Below are positions 1-8,320 of a stretch of DNA of 64,000 nucleotides, piece after piece. The notes below the pieces were generated by a model. The model made no database searches. It saw only the letters and a list, made by a program, of their open reading frames with translations, and was not told the origin of the DNA. Positions within the stretch are counted from its first letter, which is position 1. The number at the start of each line of letters is the position of its first letter. The stretch is from Chthoniobacter flavus Ellin428 (GTDB taxonomy: Bacteria; Verrucomicrobiota; Verrucomicrobiia; Chthoniobacterales; Chthoniobacteraceae), in NCBI RefSeq assembly GCF_000173075.1, contig NZ_ABVL01000007.1:248001-312000 (forward strand), read 5' to 3'. The position numbers and the translations under genes were made by a program.

Positions 1-1
1 C

Positions 2-1675
2 GAAAAGAACGTCAGCGAGACGATCTCCAAAGTCCTCTATCCGAACGACAAGACCGAGAGTGGCAAGGAACTGCGCCTCGTGCAGCAGTACTTCTTCGTC
101 GCCTGCTCGCTGCGCGATATCTTCCGCCGCTTCCGCAAGGACAACGAAGCGTGGGAGGATTTCCCCGAGAAAGTCGCCATCCAGCTCAACGACACCCACC
201 CGGCCATCGCCATCGTGGAACTGCTGCGTCTCTTCCACGACGAATACGGCATGGCGTGGGAAAAGGCCTGGTCGATCGTCACCAAGACTTTTGCTTACAC
301 GAACCACACGTTGCTGCCCGAGGCGCTGGAAAAGTGGAGCGTGCCGCTCTTCCAGAAAGTGCTCCCGCGCCATCTCCAGCTCATCTTCGAAATCAACAAG
401 CGCCACCTCGAGCAGGTGGAAGCGAAGTGGCCCGGCGATGTGCACAGGAAGCGTGTGCTTTCGATCATCGAGGAAGGCCACGTGCAGATGGTGCGCATGG
501 CGCATCTCTCGGTCGTGGGCAGCTTCTCGGTGAATGGCGTGGCCGCACTGCACACCCAGTTGCTCAAGGCGGAGCTCTTCCCGGAGTTCGACGAAATGTT
601 CCCGGGCAAGTTCAACAACAAGACCAACGGCATCACGCCGCGGCGCTGGCTGCTGGCCTGCAATCCGCGCCTAAGCACGCTGATTTCGAAAAAGATCGGC
701 ACCGGCTGGGAGCGCGACCTCGACAAGCTCCGCGGGCTCGAGCAATACGCCAACGACCCGGACTTCCAGAGCGAGTTCATGGCTGTGAAGCACGCCAACA
801 AGGTGGACCTCGCGCGGATCATCAAGACCCAGATCGGTATCTCCGTGAACCCGGCGGCCCTTTTCGATGTGCAGATCAAACGCTTGCACGAATACAAGCG
901 ACAACACCTGAACCTGCTGCACATCCTCGCGTTGTACCGCCGATTGCTGCAGAACCCGGATCTCGATATCGCCCCGCGCGTCTTCATCTTCTCGGCGAAG
1001 GCCGCCCCTGGCTACGATCTGGCCAAGTGCATCATCAAGGCAATCAACTCCGTCGGCACGCACATCAACGCCGACAAGCGGATTAACGATCGCCTCAAGG
1101 TCGTGTTCCTGCCGAATTACCGCGTGTCGCTCGCGCAACGCATCGTCCCGGCGGCCGATCTCTCGGAACAAATCTCCACCGCCGGCAAGGAAGCCAGCGG
1201 CACCGGCAACATGAAGCTCGCCCTCAACGGCGCGCTGACCATCGGCACGCTCGATGGCGCCAACGTCGAAATCCGCGAAGAGGTCGGCGAGGAGAATATC
1301 TTCATCTGTGGCATGACCGTGGAGGAAGTGACCGCGCTGGTGAAGAAGGGCTATCGTCCGCACGATTTCTACATGGCGAACGAAGAGCTGCGCGCCGTGG
1401 TCGACTGGATCGGGTCGAATTATTTCACACCCGACGAACCCGGCTGCCTGCGCATGCTCTGCGACAATCTCATCTACAACGATCCGTTCCTCGTGCTGGC
1501 CGATTTCCAGTCCTACAGCGACTCCCACAAGTTGGTGGACGCCGCCTTCAAGGACAAGCCGCGCTGGGCGAAGATGGCGATCATGAACACCGCGCGCATG
1601 GGCAAATTCTCCAGCGACCGGACGATCGGCCAGTACGCCAGCGAGATCTGGAAGCTGGACCCGGTGAAGGTCTGA
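2..1675 (+). CDS. glgP: Glycogen/alpha-glucan phosphorylase, C-terminal part (5' end outside window)
   Basis: The frame is open from base 2, so the start lies outside the window; about 557 C-terminal residues are visible of a family usually near 800-850. The visible start ([16 protein letters not shown]) matches the glycogen phosphorylase core. The PLP-binding signature EASGTGNMK, whose lysine carries pyridoxal phosphate, is present near base 1190-1215, with [12 protein letters not shown] and KRLHEYKRQ earlier. The enzyme cleaves alpha-1,4-glucans with phosphate to give glucose-1-phosphate in the cytoplasm. It is convergent with queD. A short GC hairpin (1675-1689) with a CTTCG loop follows the stop but has no T-run. 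The reading frame is intact throughout. Confidence 0.97.
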   Translation, partial: EKNVSETISKVLYPNDKTESGKELRLVQQYFFVACSLRDIFRRFRKDNEAWEDFPEKVAIQLNDTHPAIAIVELLRLFHDEYGMAWEKAWSIVTKTFAYTNHTLLPEALEKWSVPLFQKVLPRHLQLIFEINKRHLEQVEAKWPGDVHRKRVLSIIEEGHVQMVRMAHLSVVGSFSVNGVAALHTQLLKAELFPEFDEMFPGKFNNKTNGITPRRWLLACNPRLSTLISKKIGTGWERDLDKLRGLEQYANDPDFQSEFMAVKHANKVDLARIIKTQIGISVNPAALFDVQIKRLHEYKRQHLNLLHILALYRRLLQNPDLDIAPRVFIFSAKAAPGYDLAKCIIKAINSVGTHINADKRINDRLKVVFLPNYRVSLAQRIVPAADLSEQISTAGKEASGTGNMKLALNGALTIGTLDGANVEIREEVGEENIFICGMTVEEVTALVKKGYRPHDFYMANEELRAVVDWIGSNYFTPDEPGCLRMLCDNLIYNDPFLVLADFQSYSDSHKLVDAAFKDKPRWAKMAIMNTARMGKFSSDRTIGQYASEIWKLDPVKV

Positions 1676-1699
1676 GCGGCTTCGCCGCTAACATCCAAT

Positions 1700-2155
1700 C
1701 TATTCCGCGTATTCCGCCCACGACGTGGCTGTCTCCCACACGCGGACGGTCACGAGGCGCGCGTCGAGGCGCAGCGGGTAGCGCGAGTCCTGCTTTTGCG
1801 AGTAAGCGCTCAGGGCCTTGGAGGCGTGATCGAAAATCGTCCGCGCCAGCACTTCGGTCGTGGGATCCTGATTCTCGAAGCCGATGACCCGGTCGCCGTA
1901 GCGTTGCTTGAATTCCGCGTAGGCCGGGTCACTCGTATTCATGCACAGCGCATGGTCAAAGGTGTCCAGCCATTGGCCGACGGCGTCCTTGATGATCTTG
2001 AAATCGCACACCATCTCGTTGCGGTCGAGTTCCGCGGCCTCGAGCACAAACTCGACTTTGCGCGTGTGTCCATGCGGAAACTGGCACTTGTCCGGATGCT
2101 TGGACAGCATGTGCCCGTTTTCGATGTCGATGGTTTTGCAGATTCGGTAAGGCAT
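1700..2155 (-). CDS. queD: 6-carboxy-5,6,7,8-tetrahydropterin synthase
   Basis: This 151-aa protein belongs to the 6-pyruvoyl-tetrahydropterin synthase family. QueD converts dihydroneopterin triphosphate to 6-carboxytetrahydropterin, an early step of preQ0/queuosine synthesis. Zinc-ligand histidines are visible in FPHGHTRKVEF, and the FDHALCMN and DPTTEVLA motifs follow. The frame stays open upstream to 2413 inside queE, but family homology begins at MPYRICKTIDIENGH, so I place the start at the ATG at 2155, five bases after the queE stop. It is the last gene of the queF-C-E-D operon. It could be a PTPS paralogue, but the neighbours fix the role. Confidence 0.93.
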   Translation of the reverse strand: MPYRICKTIDIENGHMLSKHPDKCQFPHGHTRKVEFVLEAAELDRNEMVCDFKIIKDAVGQWLDTFDHALCMNTSDPAYAEFKQRYGDRVIGFENQDPTTEVLARTIFDHASKALSAYSQKQDSRYPLRLDARLVTVRVWETATSWAEYAE

Positions 2156-2160
2156 GAAAA

Positions 2161-2856
2161 TCAGGTTCCTCTCGTGTTCCCGAAGAGGGCGATGTGCAGA
2201 CGGTGGCAATAGCGATAACCACGCCGCTTGCATAGATCGATGAGCGATTCCTCCCGGCCGTGAATCGTCTGCAGGTCGGTCCCCTGCGGCATGAGCTGGA
2301 CTTTGTGCGGCGGAATCGGCGCGCCGATCCTGTCGAGCAGCGCTTCGATTTCCTCCACGTCCGACGATTGCTCGACCACAAACTTCAGTTGGAACGGGTG
2401 ACGCTCGATCCACGCCCGCAGCACCTCCGGTTGCAGCCGCGCCTTTTCATGCCGTTCGCGCCATCCCTCGGCGATCTCGCCTTCCAGCGGCGTCGAGTTG
2501 CCGAGTTTCGGACTCAGCGACGCGAGATCACAGGCGATCCCTTCCGGCGCGATCGTCCCCGCGGTTTCGATGGTGATGTGCTTGCCGGCCTCGCGAAACC
2601 GTTGCGCCAATTCGTGAATTCCTTTTGCGACCATCGGTTCGCCGCCAGTCAAAACGACATGCGTGGCGGGGAAGGCGTCGACGCGCGCAAAAATCTCCGC
2701 GATACTCATCTCGTCGCCTTGCGGATTCCAGGAGGCGTATTTCGTATCGCACCACCGGCAGCGCAGATTGCAGCCCGAAGTGCGCACGAAGACCGATGGG
2801 ACGCCGGTCAATTCGCCTTCGCCTTGGATGGAGTAGAAGATCTCGGAAATCAGCAC
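2161..2856 (-). CDS. queE: 7-carboxy-7-deazaguanine synthase (radical SAM)
   Basis: This 231-aa radical SAM enzyme rearranges 6-carboxytetrahydropterin into 7-carboxy-7-deazaguanine. The cluster-binding motif CNLRCRWC (CxxxCxxC) is at about residues 29-36, directly after the usual YSIQGEGELTGVPSVFVR start, and TGGEPM marks the SAM-binding region. The gene begins one base after the queC stop and ends five bases before queD, which implies translational coupling. Length is normal for QueE. Confidence 0.96.
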   Translation of the reverse strand: MLISEIFYSIQGEGELTGVPSVFVRTSGCNLRCRWCDTKYASWNPQGDEMSIAEIFARVDAFPATHVVLTGGEPMVAKGIHELAQRFREAGKHITIETAGTIAPEGIACDLASLSPKLGNSTPLEGEIAEGWRERHEKARLQPEVLRAWIERHPFQLKFVVEQSSDVEEIEALLDRIGAPIPPHKVQLMPQGTDLQTIHGREESLIDLCKRRGYRYCHRLHIALFGNTRGT

Positions 2857-2857
2857 G

Positions 2858-3556
2858 TCAGCTCGTCACAGGTTTGGCCGGCAACGGCGCCACACTCGCG
2901 TAAACCGTGGGATCTGGAATGCCGGCGACCGCGAATGCTTCGCGCCGCTCGACGCAAGTGCCGCACGTCCCGCAGTGAATCTCCTGCCCCTTGTAGCACG
3001 ACCAGGTTTTCGCAAAGTCGACGCCCAGCTCATGGCCGCGCGCGGCGATCTGCGCCTTGGAAAAATGAATGAACGGACGGAGCAGTTGAATCTCCGCGTA
3101 GGTGCCCAGGCGAATGGCTTCGCCCATCGCCTGCATGAAGGCCTCGCGACAGTCCGGGTAGATCGCGTGATCTCCCGCGTGTGCGGCGATGATCAAGCCC
3201 TGCGCGCCGACGCTCTCCGCGTAACCGCCGGCGATCGAGAGCATGATGCCATTCCGAAAAGGCACGACCGTCTGCTTCATCGTCAATTCCTCGTAATGCC
3301 CGTCCGGAATCGCCCCGCCCGACTGCAGCAAATCCGAGGCGAAGAGCTCGTTGATAAAGGAGAGCGGGATGACCCGATGAGGCACGCCCAGCCGCTCGCA
3401 GTGGTATGCCGCCAGGGGAATCTCCTTGTGGTTATGCTTTGAACCGTAATCGAAACTCAACGCCCCCACAACTGGATGCTCCGCCTGGGTATGATACAGG
3501 GCCGCGACAGAATCCATTCCGCCGCTGACCAGGACGACGACTTTGCTCCGGCTCAT
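2858..3556 (-). CDS. queC: 7-cyano-7-deazaguanine (preQ0) synthase
   Basis: This 232-aa protein of the adenine nucleotide alpha-hydrolase type uses ATP and ammonia to convert 7-carboxy-7-deazaguanine to preQ0. The pyrophosphate loop SGGMDSVAAL lies at residues 11-20. Near the C-terminus CYKGQEIHCGTCGTC supplies the four zinc-binding cysteines typical of QueC. Its ATG overlaps the queF stop by 4 nt (ATGA), and the next gene queE starts one base beyond its stop. Confidence 0.97.
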   Translation of the reverse strand: MSRSKVVVLVSGGMDSVAALYHTQAEHPVVGALSFDYGSKHNHKEIPLAAYHCERLGVPHRVIPLSFINELFASDLLQSGGAIPDGHYEELTMKQTVVPFRNGIMLSIAGGYAESVGAQGLIIAAHAGDHAIYPDCREAFMQAMGEAIRLGTYAEIQLLRPFIHFSKAQIAARGHELGVDFAKTWSCYKGQEIHCGTCGTCVERREAFAVAGIPDPTVYASVAPLPAKPVTS

Positions 3557-4026
3557 GAACGGGTGCGCCGGGGCGATGCCGGCTTCGTTCGTTTGGGCGC
3601 CTTCGCATTCTCAGGACGATCCGGATATTCCGCGTCCACGATCACGCCGATGCCGCCGCGGGGCGCAAATTCCCCGTGCACCATCGCATGGCGCGGGCGG
3701 CACGCCTCCACGATGTCATCGAGGATCCGGTTCACGATCGCCTCGTTGAAGGATCGCGTATTCCGGAAAGACGCCAGGTAGAATTTGAGCGACTTGGTTT
3801 CAATGCAGAGCTCGCCAGGAATGTATTCGATGCGAATCTTCGCGAAATCGGGCTGCCCGGTGACCGGGCACATGGAGGTGAATTCCCCACACTCAAACGT
3901 GATCCAATAATCGCGCTTGGCGTTCTCGTTCTTGAACGTCTCCAGGGTGGCCGCCTTCGGGTGCTCGGGAAATTTCGCGGTATGTCCGAGGAGCGAAAGG
4001 CGGGAGTATTTTTTCGGTGTAGTCAC
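3553..4026 (-). CDS. queF: NADPH-dependent 7-cyano-7-deazaguanine reductase
   Basis: This single-domain (type I) QueF reduces the nitrile of preQ0 to the amine of preQ1. The catalytic cysteine lies in FTSMCPVTGQPDF, and the following SLKFYLASFRN and HGEFAPRGGIGV segments are typical. The frame is open from a GTG at 4122. The upstream 32 codons do not look like QueF, and a GTG at 4026 starts MTTPKKYSRLSLLGH, where family homology begins, so I chose it (157 aa). Neither start has a clear Shine-Dalgarno. It is the first gene of the que operon and lies just beyond the distal end of the integron array. Confidence 0.9.
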   Translation of the reverse strand: MTTPKKYSRLSLLGHTAKFPEHPKAATLETFKNENAKRDYWITFECGEFTSMCPVTGQPDFAKIRIEYIPGELCIETKSLKFYLASFRNTRSFNEAIVNRILDDIVEACRPRHAMVHGEFAPRGGIGVIVDAEYPDRPENAKAPKRTKPASPRRTRS

Positions 4027-4122
4027 AGGTATCAGGGTCGAATGAGAATCGCGGGCAATAATTTCGGCAGAGTCTGGCAACTCGCCGGGCTCCGGGCAAT
4101 CCGCATCGCCGTAAAGGTGCAC

Positions 4123-4178
4123 GGGTCCGCCCGTTAATCCAGTGTCTCCTATGCGCCGCCGTTGACAGTGACGCAGGG
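4123..4178. other. Distal end of the cassette array, possible decayed attC
   Basis: The sequence GCTAGGC at 4168-4174 resembles an attC core with one change and lies just after the last cassette-like ORF (4179). A partner arm on the left (CTCCTATGCG) is a poor match, so I treat this only as a possible fossil attC marking the array boundary with queF. Confidence 0.25.
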
Positions 4179-4520
4179 CTAGGCGGTCGGCTTATCCACA
4201 GATCCCTTCTTTTGTTGGAGCGCCTGGAGTTGCCTTTGGCGTTCGGGTTCGCCGAGACGACCAAAAAGCCAAAGCAAGAAACCGAAGATCACGACCAAAC
4301 CGAGGTAAACAACAAAACCGAAACCGGGAAATGGGTTCCTGCCAAGCGCGTTCAACACCTCACTACAGCCGATCGCCAGGGGAAGGGAGCAGATGACCGG
4401 GAAGTCAAGTGTGGGAGGTCCGCCGCCATTGAAGAGATCGTGAGCGCAGTTCCAAACCACACAGCCTTTGCAGACGGCCCAGAGAAAACCGATGGCGAGA
4501 GCGACAATCCCGATGGTCAT
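4179..4520 (-). CDS. Small membrane protein, unknown function (terminal cassette region)
   Basis: This 113-aa ORF has three hydrophobic stretches: residues 2-18, a weaker one around 38-52, and a strong one near 68-88 (FVVYLGLVVIFGFLLWLF). The C-terminal tail is charged and glutamine-rich (PERQRQLQALQQKK). I do not recognise a family. It lies 49 bp after another small membrane ORF in the same orientation with no attC between them, so the two may share one cassette or be the end of the array. Confidence 0.55.
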   Translation of the reverse strand: MTIGIVALAIGFLWAVCKGCVVWNCAHDLFNGGGPPTLDFPVICSLPLAIGCSEVLNALGRNPFPGFGFVVYLGLVVIFGFLLWLFGRLGEPERQRQLQALQQKKGSVDKPTA

Positions 4521-4569
4521 TTGGGTTTCGGAGTGAACTTCAGTTTCAGTTCATCGCGAGTTTGTCGGC

Positions 4570-4893
4570 CTAATATGACCCGAAAAAGCCGAGTGCGAAG
4601 AAACGGGTGATGACGGATGCGAAGGCGATACCAAGGGTCAGAAGTAACCAGCGCCAGCGGAGCCAGAAAGCACGGAAGCCGGAGAACTGCGCGAAGACGT
4701 CGGCGATATAGGCGCCGCAGTAGCAGACGTTCGCGAGCACAGCGAGTAAGAACAGCAAGAGGATGCTGTTGAGGCTGAGCGTGGAGCGCGACTGGGGCAG
4801 TCCCGCGATGAAGTAGCCGATGACGATGGCTGCCAAAGCCGCGTTGTAGATGAGGCGACGTGGCTCCCAGTATCGAATGGCATCCGTAACCAT
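4570..4893 (-). CDS. Small membrane protein, unknown function; start probably upstream through a frameshift
   Basis: This 107-aa ORF starts MVTDAIRYWEPRRLIYN and has about three transmembrane segments (AALAAIVIGYFIAG, ILLLFLLAVLANVCYC, WLLLTLGIAFASVI). The same frame continues upstream without a stop to about 4981 and reads as a plausible proline-rich cytosolic N-terminus (PQQPGPTANDQPVATPP), yet offers no start codon. An ATG at 4984, 18 bp from the attC core and ideally placed for a cassette gene, opens in another frame (MNDTP). A one-base deletion near 4970-4980 would join the two. The function is unknown. Confidence 0.6.
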   Translation of the reverse strand: MVTDAIRYWEPRRLIYNAALAAIVIGYFIAGLPQSRSTLSLNSILLLFLLAVLANVCYCGAYIADVFAQFSGFRAFWLRWRWLLLTLGIAFASVITRFFALGFFGSY

Positions 4894-5001
4894 CTCGCGG
4901 AAAGGCGCGCGTCTTCCTTCGGTAGGTGGCGTAGCAACGGGTTGGTCGTTCGCCGTCGGCCCCGGTTGTTGGGGTGTCGTTCATAGGACACGCGCAGAAG
5001 C

Positions 5002-5131
5002 GCCCAACGCCCCCAATTCCGCAGCCGCGGGAGATTGCGGAGGAAGCGGAGGAAAACCGAGCGGAGCGAGATAGCCTGCCGAAGGCAGCCCGCAGGGACG
5101 GCACGGCGGTGCCGGGCAATTATGGTTGGGC
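5002..5131. repeat. attC site (130 bp) after the DHFR-like cassette
   Basis: The inverted terminal cores are GCCCAAC at 5002-5008 and GTTGGGC at 5125-5131, both matching the RYYYAAC/GTTRRRY consensus. The inner arms AATTCCG and the complement of its partner AATTGCCCGG pair with an extra unpaired base, as in attC hairpins. The site lies between the DHFR-like ORF (stop 5142) and the next cassette start. The inner left arm belongs to the variant family shared with 5791 and 6333. Confidence 0.8.
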
Positions 5132-5141
5132 GGTATCAATT

Positions 5142-5729
5142 TCATTCGGTTCGCACTGGGCCGACGTGTCGATAAGTGTTGAGGAGCGCACCTGTGGACG
5201 TGGCCTTCGTGCTGAGAAGAGCGAATTCGCGCGGGTCAGCGTTGTCCGAAAAGCAGCGTTTGCCTCGGCCGAGCAAGACCGGGTAGACGATCAGCACCAC
5301 CTCGTCGACGAGTCCCTGCTCGAGCAGCACGGGCGTCAACGTCGAACTCCCCCAGACGATCAGGTCAGGGCCGTCTTGTGACTTGAGGCGACGAACCCCC
5401 TCCATGATATCCGCGCCCAAGGGCCCGACCGGTCCCCATCCGAGGCTGTCCGGCCGGTGGGTCGCGACATATTTCGTTGCGGCGTTTAGACCTTCCGCGA
5501 ACGGCCCGGTCTTGACCGTCGGCCAGAAGTCGGCCCAAAGATCGTAGGTGCGGCGACCCAGCAGTAGATCGAAGCCTTTGCCCTGGGCCTCGGCCAAAGC
5601 TTCTGCCCCGGCTGCACTGCGATACGGTGCCGACCATCCACCACGCGCGTAGTCGCTATCTTCGTTCGGTCCGCCGGGCGCAATCACGCCATCCAGCGAG
5701 ATGTGTTCGAAGATCCTGATCTTTCTCAT
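5142..5729 (-). CDS. Dihydrofolate reductase family (RibD C-terminal domain) protein, cassette-borne
   Basis: This 195-aa protein matches the RibD_C/DHFR-like family: MRKIRIFEHISLDGVIA at the start, GFDLLLGRRTYDLWADFW, then LIVWGSSTLTPVLLEQGLVDE and VYPVLLGRGKRCF. Such proteins have an NADPH-binding dihydrofolate-reductase fold, but the substrate of the stand-alone members is generally unknown, so I would not call it a trimethoprim-resistance enzyme. It is on the minus strand with the rest of the array, with an attC-like element 62 bp upstream and a good attC 10 bp beyond its stop. Confidence 0.85.
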   Translation of the reverse strand: MRKIRIFEHISLDGVIAPGGPNEDSDYARGGWSAPYRSAAGAEALAEAQGKGFDLLLGRRTYDLWADFWPTVKTGPFAEGLNAATKYVATHRPDSLGWGPVGPLGADIMEGVRRLKSQDGPDLIVWGSSTLTPVLLEQGLVDEVVLIVYPVLLGRGKRCFSDNADPREFALLSTKATSTGALLNTYRHVGPVRTE

Positions 5730-5790
5730 TTTGTCAGTCTACTTCTGCCGGATGTTTTTACCAGCCACCTTGGTAAGGCGCGGAAATGAC

Positions 5791-5841
5791 GCCTGACGTT
5801 CCAATCCCGCCGTAGTGGGAGACTGCGGCGCTGGGTCAGGT
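5791..5841. repeat. Short attC-like site with altered cores (51 bp)
   Basis: The ends GCCTGAC (5791-5797) and GTCAGGT (5835-5841) pair but carry C for T in the GTT that integrases cut, so the site may be inactive. The interior hairpin CGCCGTAG...CTGCGGCG sits inside a block (CCAATCCCGCCG...GGGAGACTGCGG) shared with 6345-6370 and more loosely 5014-5040. The stop codon of the 5836-6318 ORF lies within the right core, as is common in cassettes. Confidence 0.55.
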
Positions 5842-6318
5842 CTTACCGCGGAATACGCGCTCATACTCTTCTTGTAAGTTGAGGTGGCGTGGACGCTGGT
5901 GGGCCGGGGTTCTGCGCCTGACCTCCGGCCAGATGTGCTGGTTGCAGAAGGCGAAAAGGGAGGACACGGGCTCGAAGTAGTTATCGAGCCACGCATACAC
6001 CCGGCCTCTCGATGTAACCAGTTCCACAAAGCCTTGGGTGCCGTCCTGGATACCGGAACTATACAGGCCCTGGATATCCCTCAGGCGATCCTGCTGAATG
6101 GCACGGAGCAAGAGCGCAAGTTGCGGCGGCGACAGATGCAGCGGGATACGGACGGCGCGCGAATCGCCAATTCTTGCCACCGCGTAACCAGTGCCGTCGG
6201 CGAAGATGCGGATCGTTTCAAACCCGTCCCTCCCCGAACCTTGCGCTACGGTGATCTCCCGGAACGACTCCCCGGTCACTTCGGGCAATGCGCGGTTGCC
6301 GCACTGCGGCTTGGTCAT
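5836..6318 (-). CDS. Hypothetical cassette-encoded protein
   Basis: This 160-aa soluble protein has no family I recognise. The N-terminal half reads as beta-rich (FREITVAQGSGRDGFETIRIFADGTGYAVARIG), followed by a helical stretch (SPPQLALLLRAIQQDRLRDI) and an aromatic segment (VYAWLDNYFEPVSSLFAF). It has no signal peptide or transmembrane segment. It is bounded on both sides by attC-like cores (6333-6339 upstream, 5835-5841 at the stop), so it is very probably a gene cassette. Confidence 0.65.
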   Translation of the reverse strand: MTKPQCGNRALPEVTGESFREITVAQGSGRDGFETIRIFADGTGYAVARIGDSRAVRIPLHLSPPQLALLLRAIQQDRLRDIQGLYSSGIQDGTQGFVELVTSRGRVYAWLDNYFEPVSSLFAFCNQHIWPEVRRRTPAHQRPRHLNLQEEYERVFRGKT

Positions 6319-6332
6319 ATGCGCGTGGAGTC

Positions 6333-6480
6333 GCCTAGCGCCCCCAATCCCGCCGTGGCGGGAGACTGCGGAGGGACGGCCGAGACGGTGGTGTACGGGA
6401 CAAGTGGAGGCCGGCCCATGGGCGAGCCCGAGGCGGCGGCGTACGGGACAAGTGGCGGTCGGTCCATGGGCGAGTCAGGA
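6333..6480. repeat. Decayed attC left arm with a 48-bp tandem duplication
   Basis: GCCTAGC at 6333-6339 is one base from the attC core GCCTAAC and lies 14 bp upstream of the 6318 start. The following CCCCCAATCCCGCCG...GGGAGACTGCGG block is the variant attC arm also seen at 5791. From 6393 and again from 6441 a segment beginning GTACGGGACAAGTGG and ending CCATGGGCGAG is duplicated with a period of 48 bp and few changes. No clear partner core follows before the IS110 region. Confidence 0.45.
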
Positions 6481-6932
6481 CTGCTGCATGGTGGGTTCTC
6501 TGGGGAGCAGCAGGCATGACAGCTTGGAGCACTGCCCGCACGGATGCGCCGTTGTCCACCGTCGGAGACCACACTGGCAGATCGCGAGGTGTCGTGGGCG
6601 ACAATTCGCTTGCAGCGCATGGTGAGCACCCCAACCACGCTGCGCGCGGAGCAATGGGAGAAGAAACTTGGGTTGTGCGGGGCGTTGGAGGCATAGGGAA
6701 GTGGCCTGGCCAGCGGAGGCAAGCCGTACACCGAGTCGCCAATGGTGTCCGCCGTTCGTTCGTAGCGAGCGGTGAACCCGTGGGTTAGCGTGGTGCCGAG
6801 TCTTGTGTGCAAGCCACTGGTGACGGCCGCGCACGCTCACGCGCACGCGGCTGATCCTGTTGAGGAGTTTGCTTTTTGTTTTCACGACTCGGACCGCCCG
6901 CTGGCCAGGCACTTAATCAACACCTCATTGCT
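6481..6932. other. Gene-free stretch: attC right-arm remnant and probable left end of the IS110 element
   Basis: I see no convincing gene here. Bases 6608-6658 (TTCGCTTGCAGCGCATGG onward) match the right attC arm and its flank found again at 8890-8940, including CACCCCAACCACGCTGCG, so this is a displaced attC half. The 270 bp before the transposase start would be the left end of the IS. In IS110 elements (as opposed to IS1111) this is where the non-coding bridge RNA is encoded; I cannot fold it here. I could not place the exact IS boundary. Confidence 0.4.
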
Positions 6933-8320
6933 ATGCCCAAATCGAAGCCAAAGAAAGCCCGTTCTCGCCGCGCTCCCAAGCCGAGGACGACCACCGCCCA
7001 GCCCCTCCTGCGCCCGCACGCCGCGGGCATCGATGTCGGCTCCACGGAACTCTATGTCGCCGTGCCCGCCGCTGCCGATCCCGAGCCGGTGCGCACCTTT
7101 GCCACCTTCACCGAGGATCTGCACGCCCTGGCCGATTGGCTCGGACGTTGTGGCATCCGCACTGTGGCCCTGGAGAGCACGGGTGTCTATTGGATCCCCA
7201 TCTTCCAGATCCTCGAAGCCCGCGGGCTGGAGGTCTGCCTGGTCAATGCCCGCCACGTGAAGAACGTGCCCGGGCGCAAGAGCGACGTCAGCGATTGCCA
7301 GTGGCTGCAGTACCTGCACTCGGTGGGATTGCTCCGTGGCTCCTTCCGTCCACCCGCGGCGGTCTGGGCGGTGCGCAGCCTGTGGCGGCATCGCGATACG
7401 CTCATCCGCTACGCCGCCAGCCACGTGCAGCACATGCAAAAGGCGCTCACCCAAATGAACATTCAACTGGCCAACGTCATCAGCGATCTCACCGGCAAGA
7501 CCGGCCTGGCCATCGTCGATGCCATCCTCGCCGGCGAGCGCGACCCACAGAAGCTCGCCGCCCTGCGCGATCACCGCATCAAGGCTGACGTGGCCACCAT
7601 CGCCAAAAGCCTGCTCGGCGACTGGAGGAACACCTCTTCACCCTGCGGCAGGCGCGCGCCACCTACGCGCACTACCAGCAGATGATCGCCGAGTGCGACA
7701 CGCAGATCGCCGCCTTCCTGCGCGGCTTCGAGTCCCGCGTCGATTTGGCCACTGCCCCGCTCCCGGCCAGGACCACCAGCCATGTGCGCCCGCAGCGCAA
7801 CGAGCCGCAGTTTGACCTGCGCGGGGAACTCTACCGCATCCTCGGAGTCGATCTCACCCAGGTGCCCGGTCTGCAAAGCACGACCATCAGCACCTTCCTG
7901 AGCGAAGTCGGCTCGAGTGTAGAGCGCTTCGCCACGCCCAAGCACTTCGCTTCGTGGCTCGGCCTCTGCCCGGACAACCGCGTGACCGGTGGTCGCGTCC
8001 TCTCCGCTGCCACCCGCGACGTGAAGAGCCGCACGGCCTACGCCCTGCGCATGGCCGCTCAGGCGCTCCATCGCAGCCAGTCCGCGCTGGGCGACTTCTT
8101 CCGCCGCATGAAAGCCTGGCTCGGTGCACCTGAAGCCATCACCGCCACCGCCCACAAACTGGCCCGCATCCTTCATCACCTGATCAAACACCGCTGTCCC
8201 TACGACGCCTCCGTCTTCGCCCAAGAAGAAGAACTCCACCGCAAACGCCGGGAAAAAAACCTCCGAAAACAAGCCGCCCTCTGCGGCTTCCAACTCACTC
8301 CCCTCCAGTGTAATGACTAG
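6650..8320 (+). mobile_element. IS110-family insertion sequence inserted at an attC site
   Basis: The element contains a DEDD-type transposase with a frameshift. IS110 elements have no conventional terminal inverted repeats, so the ends are approximate. The right end lies at the transposase stop (8318-8320), which abuts GTTAGTT (8320-8326), an attC-like core at the end of the next cassette. The left flank carries attC half-sites (6333, 6608-6658). This fits insertion into an attC, a target known for part of the IS110/IS1111 family. The left boundary is a guess within about 100 bp. Confidence 0.55.
6933..8320 (+). pseudogene. IS110-family transposase, frameshifted
   Basis: Two frames together make a normal IS110 transposase of about 460 aa. 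The first part has the N-terminal DEDD catalytic domain (AGIDVGSTELYVAV, VALESTGVYW, GRKSDVSDCQWLQ). The second part carries the C-terminal Transposase_20 domain (TQVPGLQSTTISTFLSEVG, FASWLGLCPDNRVTGG) with the serine-bearing region. The break is at 7626-7628: the frame reads DWRNTS, whereas GAACACCTCTTCACC in the next frame restores EHLFTLRQARATYAHYQQM. One base appears lost. Programmed frameshifting is not usual for this family, so I call it a pseudogene or assembly error. I used the ATG at 6933. Confidence 0.85.

Noticed and set aside
1675..1689. A Rho-independent terminator after glgP
   Set aside because: The stem is only five to six pairs and there is no T-run, so I mention it only within the glgP entry.
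5142..5729. A trimethoprim-resistance dfr cassette
   Set aside because: The protein is of the RibD_C/DHFR-like family, not DfrA or DfrB, so resistance cannot be claimed.
6315..6812. Minus-strand 165-aa ORF upstream of the IS110 transposase
   Set aside because: It runs through attC-like repeats and the 48-bp duplication and is low in recognisable protein features; probably translation of non-coding attC sequence.
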